5,073 nt of DNA from Planctomycetia bacterium (lineage in GTDB: Bacteria > Planctomycetota > Phycisphaerae > Phycisphaerales > SM1A02), in the NCBI GenBank assembly GCA_005798965.1, contig SYIB01000314.1, forward strand, positions 1 to 5,073, given 5' to 3'. Positions within the stretch are counted from its first letter, which is position 1; each line of letters begins with the position of its first letter. This document shows positions 1-5,073 of this stretch, piece after piece. A program made the position numbers and the translations under genes. The notes below the pieces were generated by a model, which searched no databases, was not told the DNA's origin, and worked only from the letters and a program-made list of their open reading frames with translations.

Positions 1-873
1 CCCGAACGCCACGCCCTGGCTGTTCACCTTGCCGACATCGGTGATGCGCTCGGCGATCAGCCGAAGCCCGGGCAGGTCCGTGGATCGGAACCACTCGAGC
101 CCCTGCCGGATGATGATGCGCGTTTCGCCGTGAATGGGAATCACGTCGGCCACGCTGGCGATTGCCGCCAGCGGCAAGAGCTGCGCGAGCTGCTTGCGAA
201 GTTCCCCGTTCATGCTCTCGCCCGCGTGCAGGCGCATGAGCTCGCAGCAGACCTTCCAGGTGACTGCGCATGCGCACAGGTCGGGGTTGCCGTAGGCGCC
301 ATCGGGGCGCTGAGGGTGTGCGATCACCGAGGCGTCGGGCAGGATGCCGTCGGCACGCAGGGCATGGTGGTCGAGTACGGCCACATCAGCACCGAAGGCC
401 CGCAACGCAGCCACCTGCGTGATGGCCGTGATGCCGCAATCGACGGTGATGACGAGCGACGGCCGGTGGGCCAGCACGCGCGCCACCGCATCATCGGTCA
501 GGCCGTAGCCATCGGCGCGGTGCGGAATTTCGATGATCAGGTCGACGCCAGGTGCGATCGCCCGCAGGGCATGGCGCAGGGTGGCCGCCGCGGCCGTGCC
601 ATCGACGTCGTAGTCCCCGAGCACCACGATGCGGCCTTGGGCCCGGATGTGCGCGAGGATCAGCGACGCAGCATCGGTGGCACCCGGCAACTCGCGTGCC
701 GGCCGAAGGTCGGCCAGACCCGCTTTGAGATACCGATCCTGTTCTGAGGCATCGATCCCCCGCGCCACCATGAGCCGCTGCGCCAGCGAGCCGCCGGACG
801 TGGCGGCCCCACGCATGACCCAGGCGGAACGAAGCCCCATCAACCCAGTCGGAGCGTTGGTGGTCACGGTCAT
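1..873 (-). CDS. recJ: Single-stranded-DNA-specific exonuclease RecJ (N-terminal half, partial)
   Basis: RecJ degrades single-stranded DNA 5' to 3' in recombination and mismatch/base-excision repair, using a two-metal DHH phosphoesterase core in the cytoplasm. The visible 291 residues carry the family motifs in order: DYDVDG at residues 87-92, PHRADGYGL at 117-125, VDCGI at 144-148, the signature DHH at 168-170, and ADVIP with the likely metal ligand D243. The N-terminal lead-in also follows E. coli RecJ (about 577 residues), so roughly half the protein is present; the DHHA1 and OB-type parts lie beyond the left edge. The start at 873 is well fixed, because an in-frame TAG lies only 9 bases upstream (885-883). 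No Shine-Dalgarno sequence is seen. A segment usually reading LAGVGV is LCACAVTWKVCCE here, with Cys at 200, 202, 209 and 210. The gene is divergent from the adenylate-kinase-like gene. Another DHH phosphoesterase is possible, but the PxRxxDGYGL motif favours RecJ. Confidence 0.92.
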   Translation of the reverse strand, partial: MTVTTNAPTGLMGLRSAWVMRGAATSGGSLAQRLMVARGIDASEQDRYLKAGLADLRPARELPGATDAASLILAHIRAQGRIVVLGDYDVDGTAAAATLRHALRAIAPGVDLIIEIPHRADGYGLTDDAVARVLAHRPSLVITVDCGITAITQVAALRAFGADVAVLDHHALRADGILPDASVIAHPQRPDGAYGNPDLCACAVTWKVCCELMRLHAGESMNGELRKQLAQLLPLAAIASVADVIPIHGETRIIIRQGLEWFRSTDLPGLRLIAERITDVGKVNSQGVAFG

Positions 874-879
874 GGGAGC

Positions 880-885
880 AGCCTA
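880..885 (-). promoter_or_regulatory. Putative -10 element of a leaderless recJ promoter
   Basis: On the minus strand the hexamer TAGGCT fits the TANNNT form of a sigma70-type -10 element. Exactly six bases separate it from the recJ ATG at 873, so the last T sits at -7 if transcription begins at the A of the start codon. It is one of very few TA steps in this GC-rich gap. No good -35 match is seen at 17 bases; TTCGCG at 910-905 is a weak candidate at a 19-base spacing. This is inferred from spacing and base content only. Confidence 0.38.
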
Positions 886-937
886 TCGGGCCAACGCGCG
901 ATCTCGCGAACCGTGACCGACAACCCCGCGCCATGGC

Positions 938-943
938 TACGAT
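938..943 (+). promoter_or_regulatory. Putative -10 element of a leaderless adk-like promoter
   Basis: TACGAT fits TANNNT and ends seven bases before the ATG at 951. This is close to the spacing expected if the transcript starts at or next to that ATG. A weak -35-like GTGACC lies at 913-918 with a long 19-base spacer. If real, it makes 951 rather than 933 the translation start, because the element lies inside the longer reading frame. No Shine-Dalgarno sequence precedes either ATG, which agrees with leaderless initiation. Confidence 0.35.
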
Positions 944-950
944 TCCGCCC

Positions 951-1574
951 ATGCCTCACCGCTACAAGACCATCCTGCTCTTCGGGGCGCCCGGCGCCGG
1001 CAAGGGGACGCAAGGCAAGATCCTCGGTCGCATCCCCGGCTTCTTCCACCAGGCCTGCGGCGATGTGTTCCGTGCGCTCGACATGACGAGCGACCTCGGC
1101 AAGCAGTTTCTGCAGTACTCCAGCCGCGGGGAACTGGTGCCGGATCATCTCACGATCGAGATGTGGCGGCAGAACATCCATGCCCAGACCGTGCTGAGCC
1201 TCTACAAGCCTCACGAGGACTTGCTGGTGCTCGACGGCATCCCGCGCAACGTGACCCAGGCGAAGGAGATGGAGCAGTACATCGAGGTGCTCCACGTCAT
1301 CCACCTCGTCTGCCGCGACATCGACAAGATGGTGGTTCGCATGCGCCGCCGTGCGCTCAAGGAAAATCGCATCGACGATGCCGATGAGAAGGTCATCCGG
1401 CGCCGCTTCGAGGTCTACGAGCGCGAGACGCGCCCAGTGCTGGCCTGCTACCCCCAGTCGATCATCCGCGAGGTCGATGCGATCGGCTCGCCGGCCAACG
1501 TGCTGCAGAAGGTGCTTGAAGTGGTCGTGCCTGTGCAGGACGCGCACTTCAAGAACCCGCTGGGCGCGCTCTGA
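951..1574 (+). CDS. adk: Adenylate kinase family nucleoside monophosphate kinase, short-LID, atypical motifs
   Basis: This enzyme is predicted to transfer phosphate between ATP and a nucleoside monophosphate, most likely AMP, in the cytoplasm. From the 951 start it has 207 residues (213 from the alternative ATG at 933; E. coli Adk has 214). The Walker A loop GAPGAGKGT is at residues 12-20. The NMP-binding region has GDVFRA at 37-42 and RGELVPDHLT at 59-68, then DGIPR at 95-99. A short Arg-rich LID follows, with NRIDD at 139-143 and YERETRP at 156-162. There is no zinc-finger LID. Departures from the usual family text are ACGD where STGD is common, Ile where DGFPR has Phe, and a basic C-terminal extension ending about VQDAHFKNPLGAL. 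The start at 951 is chosen because a TANNNT -10 lies just upstream and the N-terminus then has normal family length. The family assignment is firm. AMP as the substrate is inferred, and another NMP kinase role is possible. Confidence 0.85.
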   Translation: MPHRYKTILLFGAPGAGKGTQGKILGRIPGFFHQACGDVFRALDMTSDLGKQFLQYSSRGELVPDHLTIEMWRQNIHAQTVLSLYKPHEDLLVLDGIPRNVTQAKEMEQYIEVLHVIHLVCRDIDKMVVRMRRRALKENRIDDADEKVIRRRFEVYERETRPVLACYPQSIIREVDAIGSPANVLQKVLEVVVPVQDAHFKNPLGAL

Positions 1575-1586
1575 TGATCGGAACTC

Positions 1587-1599
1587 GCCGCGCAGCGGC
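1587..1599. terminator. Small GC hairpin in convergent gap, weak terminator candidate
   Basis: A perfect five-base inverted repeat, GCCGC-GCA-GCGGC, sits in the 42-base gap between the convergent stops at 1574 and 1617. Its position suits a bidirectional terminator, but the stem is short and no T-tract follows on either strand. It may be chance in GC-rich DNA. Nothing else recognisable is in the gap. Confidence 0.2.
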
Positions 1600-1616
1600 C
1601 CCACGTCGGCACGCGC

Positions 1617-2798
1617 TCACTCGGGCTTGGGCTGAACAGGCTCAGGCTTCGGCACGATCGGTGGCGTCCTCTGCGGCCTCGACGGCGTGCCGAATCCACC
1701 CTGACGCTGGGCATCGCGCAGCACCTGCTCGAGGTTCGCAATCTGCGCCTCCAACAGCGCACGAACCTTCTCGTCGGTCGTTGCCTCGAGGGTGTTGCGA
1801 AGCTGGTTGATGGCCATCTTGGGGTTCACGCTCGTTCCCGCAGGCTGGCGACCGCCCGCCACGACCGTGCTGCCCACGAAGCCAGGCGGCAGGGCGGGCT
1901 CGACAGGCATGAGTTGCAGCGACGAACCCTCGCGCTCCTCGCGCATGACCGTGTCAAAGGCGCTCCGGCGACCAAGTGGCCGCATGGTGGTGCGAGGATT
2001 CGCACGCTCCAGTGCCGCGAAATCGCCGAGCTCGACCTCGAGCTCGAGCCGCTCCGCCTTCGCCGGCTGCTGCACCACGATCGCCGGCGCAGCTCCGGGT
2101 CCGCCGCGAACGACCGTGAGCCGCAGCCGCTCGCCTGGCCCACGCCGTTGCACGACGGCGACGAGGCCATCGTTGCTGGGGGTCGGCACACCATCGATCG
2201 ACTCGATCACATCACCGACGCGCAGCACGCGTGATGCGGGGAAGCCCTCGTGCACTCGGGTCACCAGCACGCCACCGGGCCCCTGTCCCATGGTGATCCC
2301 GATCGCGCCGCGGGGCTTCGACTCCCACACGAGCCACAGCGCCTCCTCGAGCCGCGAATGCTGCTCGAGCGAGAGCAAGGGCTCATCGAGCGCCTTTCGG
2401 AGTTCCTGCATGGTCCATGTCCCCGACGATGCCTCCTTCGAGGCCGCCTCGCGGACCGACCACGCTGGATCGTCCAAACGGATCACGATCGCGCGAAGCC
2501 CGGCGGGAACCTCGGCAGCGCGCGGGGCATCGCGACCCACCGTCGAACGGGCGAGCGCGAGATTCGCATCGTCGGCCATGCGCAGGCCCGGCCCGATGAT
2601 CATGCCACCCTGACGCATGGCTTGCGCCTGCGCGAGCGCGCGGAGCACTTCGGCATCACGCTCGAGTTCGCGCACATCCTCGCGGGCTCGCTCATCGACC
2701 ATGCCCTGCTGGCGCCCGAAGGCATCACCCGGCAACGGCTTGGCTGCATCCTGTGCGGGAGCGGCGCACGTCAGGACAAGGACCAGGAGTGCATTCAT
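1617..2798 (-). CDS. Secreted-looking PDZ-domain protein with helical-repeat-like segment
   Basis: A 393-residue protein of unknown function, probably exported. Residues 3-15 form a hydrophobic stretch ending APA before QD, like a signal peptidase I site, but the n-region lacks a basic residue. A GTG start at 2807 would add an Arg and make a better signal peptide. Residues 35-63 are charged and helical. Residues 100-160 (from LRAIVIRLDDP, with VREAASKE) resemble the degenerate HEAT-like segment often found before PDZ domains in planctomycete proteins. The PDZ domain spans about 164-232, with the GITM binding loop and RVGDVIESIDG at 193-203. Residues 325-366 look coiled-coil, and 372-393 are a Pro/Lys/Glu tail. 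No serine-protease or metalloprotease domain is present, so it is probably a binding or scaffold protein. Its ATG overlaps the kinase stop as TGATG, suggesting translational coupling. The longer reading frame upstream, antisense to the body of no gene but in another frame of the kinase gene, is not used. Confidence 0.82.
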   Translation of the reverse strand: MNALLVLVLTCAAPAQDAAKPLPGDAFGRQQGMVDERAREDVRELERDAEVLRALAQAQAMRQGGMIIGPGLRMADDANLALARSTVGRDAPRAAEVPAGLRAIVIRLDDPAWSVREAASKEASSGTWTMQELRKALDEPLLSLEQHSRLEEALWLVWESKPRGAIGITMGQGPGGVLVTRVHEGFPASRVLRVGDVIESIDGVPTPSNDGLVAVVQRRGPGERLRLTVVRGGPGAAPAIVVQQPAKAERLELEVELGDFAALERANPRTTMRPLGRRSAFDTVMREEREGSSLQLMPVEPALPPGFVGSTVVAGGRQPAGTSVNPKMAINQLRNTLEATTDEKVRALLEAQIANLEQVLRDAQRQGGFGTPSRPQRTPPIVPKPEPVQPKPE

Positions 2799-3802
2799 CA
2801 CCCGCACAAGGTAGCGATTCCGGCCGCCGCATCCTCGATCCGTTGCGTCTTGCGGTCCACGAACTCCAGCATCGCGCACCCGTCGATGTGGCCGAAGGTG
2901 CCCTTGAGCGCCACCGGCTTGGCCACCTCGGCGATCGCAGCCTGGATCATGAGCGGCGCTATCGACGCGGACGTGCCCTTGGGTGGCTGACGCACGCTGC
3001 GGTAGCCGCGCACGACCGCGCGCAGGCAATGCTCGTTGAAGCGCGGTTCCCACCGTGATGGATCGCTGCCGGTGACCGGCGGCAGTCCAAACTGCAGTGC
3101 GGCGTTCGCCAGGTCGCTCACGATCGGTGCCTCGCGCGCGGAATCGAAGTCGATGATGGCGACCACTTGGGCACCATCGAGCAGCACGTTGCCGGGGTGG
3201 TAGTCGGAGTGCGTCACGCCGGCCAGCTCGGGCCACTGGTGGCTCGCCGCGCGCTCGTATCGCGCCAGGAGTGCAGCGCACACTGCCCGCTCGGTGGGCC
3301 CTGTCGCCTTGGACTCGATCTTCCGCAGCGCCGCAGGTACCGACGCGTTGCGACAGTAGTTCGCAGCAGCCGCTGCATCGCTCGCATCGAAGCCCACGAG
3401 TGCATCATGCAGCCGCGCCAAGGCCGCCCCCACTGCAATGGCTTGGTCGTGCCGATTCGTGAAGCGATGGCCCTGCACGAATCCCTGCACTTCGTAGATG
3501 TACGGCCCCTCGATGAGGAAGGGCTCGTCGTCAGCGGTCGTCATCAACGGCGCACATGGCACGCCCCGCTTCATGGCGTAGCGGTGGACCTCGCTCGCGT
3601 ACCGGATGCGATCGAGGCCCGCGCTCTGCAGTTCGCGACGCTTGAGGAGGTAGCTGCCGTTCACACACGTGGCGACGAGCTTGGCAGCCTTGCGCGAGCC
3701 CGCCGGCAGGTCCGCCAGCGACTTCAGGCCTCCGATCCCGAAGACCTCGAGCACCCGGATGATCTCGCTTGTGCTGAAGGACGCCCGCGCATCACTCGGC
3801 AT
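2798..3802 (-). CDS. APH/CotS-family kinase-fold phosphotransferase, substrate unknown
   Basis: A 334-residue protein with the aminoglycoside phosphotransferase/choline-kinase fold. K54 in YLLKRR is the likely ATP-binding lysine and E71 a plausible helix-C partner. Residues 80-112 carry the lobe-linking pattern, from GVPCAPLMTT to IYEVQGFVQG, as in CotS and related small-molecule kinases. The catalytic loop is HSDYHPGN at 198-205 with base D200 and metal ligand N205. The DFG equivalent is IIDFDSA at 216-222 with D218. All expected catalytic residues are intact, so it should be active. The substrate cannot be read from sequence; sugar, choline, homoserine or antibiotic are all possible, and a resistance role is not supported by this housekeeping context. 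The chosen ATG overlaps the yicC stop by 11 bases. An upstream in-frame extension to 3955 is Ser/Arg-rich shadow sequence of yicC. The C-terminal end overlaps the PDZ gene by one base. Confidence 0.85.
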   Translation of the reverse strand: MPSDARASFSTSEIIRVLEVFGIGGLKSLADLPAGSRKAAKLVATCVNGSYLLKRRELQSAGLDRIRYASEVHRYAMKRGVPCAPLMTTADDEPFLIEGPYIYEVQGFVQGHRFTNRHDQAIAVGAALARLHDALVGFDASDAAAAANYCRNASVPAALRKIESKATGPTERAVCAALLARYERAASHQWPELAGVTHSDYHPGNVLLDGAQVVAIIDFDSAREAPIVSDLANAALQFGLPPVTGSDPSRWEPRFNEHCLRAVVRGYRSVRQPPKGTSASIAPLMIQAAIAEVAKPVALKGTFGHIDGCAMLEFVDRKTQRIEDAAAGIATLCG

Positions 3803-4676
3803 TCTGCGCTTGCTCCTTGATCCGGTCGATGCACGCTTTGATCTCGACGATCCGGCGGCTGATCTCGACGTCGCTGGACTTGCTGGCGATGGTGTTCGCT
3901 TCACGCAGCATTTCCTGGGCGAGGAAGTCGAGCGTTCGCCCGGCTGGCTCGGCATGCTGCGGCGAGATGAGCCGCGCGAACTGGTCGAGGTGGCCGCCGA
4001 GACGGTTCACTTCCTCGGCGATGTCGCTGCGCTCGGCAAAGACCGCTACCTCGCGGATGATGTCCTCCTCGCGGACCGACGCACCGGCCTCGGCCAGCAG
4101 AGTCGCCATGCGGGTGCGCAGGCGCTCCTGATAGGCCTGGACGACCAGTGGTGACCGCTCAGCGATCTCGGCCAGTCGCGCACGGACTGTGACGCCGAAC
4201 TCAGCAAGCGTGGTGGCGAGCGCCTGGCCCTCGGTCGCACGCATCGCCAGCAGCCGGTCGCATGCCTGGTCGAGCAGTTTGGTGAGCACGGCTCGTGCCC
4301 GCTCGGCCCGGTCCTGCGCACCCACGGTCACGACGACCCCGGGCAGTTCCAGGAGCGCAGACGGATCAAGTCGCGCGACCTGCTCAGCCGGCAGCACCGC
4401 ACGCAGCTGCGCCATGTAGGCCTCCAGCGCCGCGCCATCGATGCGACCGACACGATCGGCGGCGCTCTCGGCCACGCGCACGGTGACCATCACGCTGCCG
4501 CGCGAGATGCGCTTGCCGAGCTGGGCCTCAAGATCGCCTTCGAGCGCACCCAAGGCATCGGGCACGCGCATGGTGGCCTTGAAGAACTTGTTGTTGACGC
4601 TGCGGACTTCAACGCTGAACGAGCCACCCTCGGCGTCTGCCGAGGCCACGCCGAAGCCGGTCATCGAGCGGATCAT
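3792..4676 (-). CDS. yicC: YicC/YloC family endoribonuclease
   Basis: YicC-family proteins are cytoplasmic endoribonucleases; in E. coli YicC is linked to decay of the small RNA RyhB. This 294-residue protein (E. coli YicC is 287) is full length and has the family marks at both ends. They are the start MIRSMTGFG; SVNNKFFK at 26-33; RGSVMVTV at 59-66; LPGVV at 111-115; an acidic helical block EEDIIREVAVFAERSDIAEE at 203-222; then GRTLDFLAQEMLREANTIASK at 246-266, in which the charged residues E255, R258 and E259 are conserved in the family. It ends KEQAQNAE, close to the usual REQVQNIE. The start ATG is fixed by the MIRSMTGFG signature. GGA at 4687-4685 may be a weak ribosome-binding site. It lies 15 bases after secG and overlaps the downstream kinase gene by 11 bases, so it is probably an operon member. 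In many bacteria yicC is followed by gmk, but here it is not. Confidence 0.95.
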   Translation of the reverse strand: MIRSMTGFGVASADAEGGSFSVEVRSVNNKFFKATMRVPDALGALEGDLEAQLGKRISRGSVMVTVRVAESAADRVGRIDGAALEAYMAQLRAVLPAEQVARLDPSALLELPGVVVTVGAQDRAERARAVLTKLLDQACDRLLAMRATEGQALATTLAEFGVTVRARLAEIAERSPLVVQAYQERLRTRMATLLAEAGASVREEDIIREVAVFAERSDIAEEVNRLGGHLDQFARLISPQHAEPAGRTLDFLAQEMLREANTIASKSSDVEISRRIVEIKACIDRIKEQAQNAE

Positions 4677-4691
4677 GCGATGAATCCAGAG

Positions 4692-5073
4692 TTACGGCGT
4701 GGCGGGCGCCGGGGTCGGCGCGGGTTCAGCCGCGGGAGTCGGTGCAGGCGCTGGGGCCGGCTCAGCGGCGGGCGCGGGCGCTGCGGCGGGCGTGTCCGAT
4801 GCCGGCGCGGCCTGAGGAGCAGGCGCAACCGGAGCGGCGGCGGGTGCATCAGTCGCAGGCGCAGGGGTCGGCGCTGGCGCGGGAGTCGGTGCGGGCACCG
4901 GCGTCAGCGCGCCGGGAGCCGTGGCCGGCGTATCCGTCGCTGGTGCAGCTTCAGCCTCGGGAACCCTAGGCTCAGCAGCAGCCATCTTGCGGGTGTTTGA
5001 CAGTGCGTTGAGGCCCATCGCGAGCACGAGCCACACCACGAAGCAGCTCACCGTGGTGACCGTCAGCGCATCG
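4692..5073 (-). CDS. secG: Preprotein translocase subunit SecG, C-terminal part with long Ala/Pro-rich tail (5' partial)
   Basis: SecG is the small two-helix inner-membrane subunit of the SecYEG export channel. Only the last 126 residues are in the window. They open with DALTVTTVSC, matching the loop before SecG's second membrane helix, where a Gly-rich stretch and an Asp/Thr-rich turn normally precede it. The hydrophobic helix is at visible residues 5-24, ending NALSNTRK. Residues 31-126 are then a low-complexity Ala/Pro/Thr/Glu tail. E. coli SecG (110 residues) also ends in a short Ala/Pro-rich tail after helix 2, so this looks like an enlarged version. An in-frame GTG at 5051 would give a 119-residue one-helix protein, but the reading frame stays open to the edge, so the real start is probably outside. 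The stop is TAA, 15 bases before yicC. The assignment rests on one helix, its flank, the tail and tight linkage to yicC, so another small membrane protein is possible. Confidence 0.72.
   Translation of the reverse strand, partial: DALTVTTVSCFVVWLVLAMGLNALSNTRKMAAAEPRVPEAEAAPATDTPATAPGALTPVPAPTPAPAPTPAPATDAPAAAPVAPAPQAAPASDTPAAAPAPAAEPAPAPAPTPAAEPAPTPAPATP
4695..4982 (-). repeat. Low-complexity Ala/Pro-rich coding repeat in the SecG tail
   Basis: This stretch encodes about 96 residues made almost wholly of Ala and Pro with Thr, Glu and Asp. Three related decamers recur in visible residues 46-55 (TDTPATAPGA), 74-83 (TDAPAAAPVA) and 92-101 (SDTPAAAPAP). A shorter AAEPAPxPAP unit occurs at 102-111 and 114-123. 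Such tails are usually extended and flexible. The repeat is probably prone to length variation by slippage or recombination. Confidence 0.8.

Noticed and set aside
130..952. Open frames on both strands (130-747 plus, 629-916 plus, 491-952 minus) across recJ
   Set aside because: The RecJ motifs all lie in one minus-strand frame covering this stretch; the others are Arg/Gly/Ala-rich shadows without domains.
870..1604. 244-codon reading frame on the minus strand opposite the adk-like gene
   Set aside because: It is the complement of a clearly conserved P-loop kinase in a GC-rich genome and shows no recognisable domain; its Asp/His/Leu-rich text is typical of antisense shadow frames.
1792..2613. 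273-codon plus-strand frame, rich in Ser, Arg and Pro
   Set aside because: Complement of the PDZ gene; no domain or signal is visible and its composition is that of an antisense GC-rich shadow.
2763..2798. Lipoprotein signal around Cys11 of the PDZ protein
   Set aside because: The residues before the Cys are V-L-T, which do not fit the usual lipobox with Gly, Ala or Ser just before Cys; a signal peptidase I site after APA fits better.
2808..3281. In-frame N-terminal extension of the PDZ protein
   Set aside because: It lies wholly within the kinase gene in another frame, is Arg-rich, and would bury a good signal-peptide-like start at 2798.
3792..3802. Possible frameshift or fusion between yicC and the kinase gene
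   Set aside because: Both proteins are complete at the junction: YicC ends with its family C-terminus and the kinase starts normally, so this is a simple short overlap.
3803..3955. In-frame N-terminal extension of the APH-family kinase
   Set aside because: Its 51 residues are Ser/Arg/Pro-rich and overlap the strongly conserved C-terminal end of yicC; the fold begins normally after the ATG at 3802.
4680..5000. Gly/Arg-rich plus-strand frame resembling an RGG-type protein
   Set aside because: It is the reverse complement of the Ala/Pro-rich SecG tail; GGC/CGG-rich complement yields Gly/Arg automatically.
1..5073. Novel defence, mobile or CRISPR-like system
   Set aside because: No direct-repeat array, transposase, integrase, toxin-antitoxin pair or RNA gene was seen; the genes are housekeeping types in compact order.

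Overview
The window is high-GC bacterial chromosome, almost fully coding, and carries ordinary housekeeping-type genes. The combination suggests a planctomycete, possibly of the Phycisphaerae type. The signs are a SecG with a long Ala/Pro-rich tail next to yicC, a short-LID adenylate-kinase relative with atypical motifs, a secreted-looking PDZ protein with a degenerate helical-repeat segment, and genes without clear Shine-Dalgarno sequences. This placement is inference from gene style and was not tested by any search.

Layout. Positions 1-873 (minus) hold the N-terminal half of the single-stranded-DNA exonuclease RecJ, which runs off the left edge. A divergent gap of about 60-80 bases follows. 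It holds a TANNNT-type -10 hexamer just upstream of each start codon, suggesting leaderless transcripts in both directions. Positions 951-1574 (plus; an alternative start lies at 933) encode a P-loop nucleoside monophosphate kinase of the adenylate kinase family. A 42-base convergent gap with one small GC hairpin separates it from the next unit.

The rest of the window (1617-5073, minus) looks like one operon read right to left: secG (5' end missing), yicC, an APH/CotS-fold small-molecule kinase, and a PDZ-domain protein. The spacings are very tight: 15 bases between secG and yicC, an 11-base overlap between yicC and the kinase gene, and a 1-base TGATG overlap between the kinase and PDZ genes. 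This points to co-transcription and translational coupling. The operon promoter must lie beyond the right edge.

The genes cover DNA repair (RecJ), nucleotide balance (Adk-like), protein export (SecG) and RNA turnover (YicC), plus two proteins of unknown role. I see no mobile element, CRISPR array, tRNA, rRNA or defence cassette, and no clear novel multi-gene system. The most interesting points are the paired leaderless-type promoters, the SecG tail and the uncharacterised kinase-PDZ pair coupled to secG-yicC. No stretch longer than 100 bases lacks a gene.
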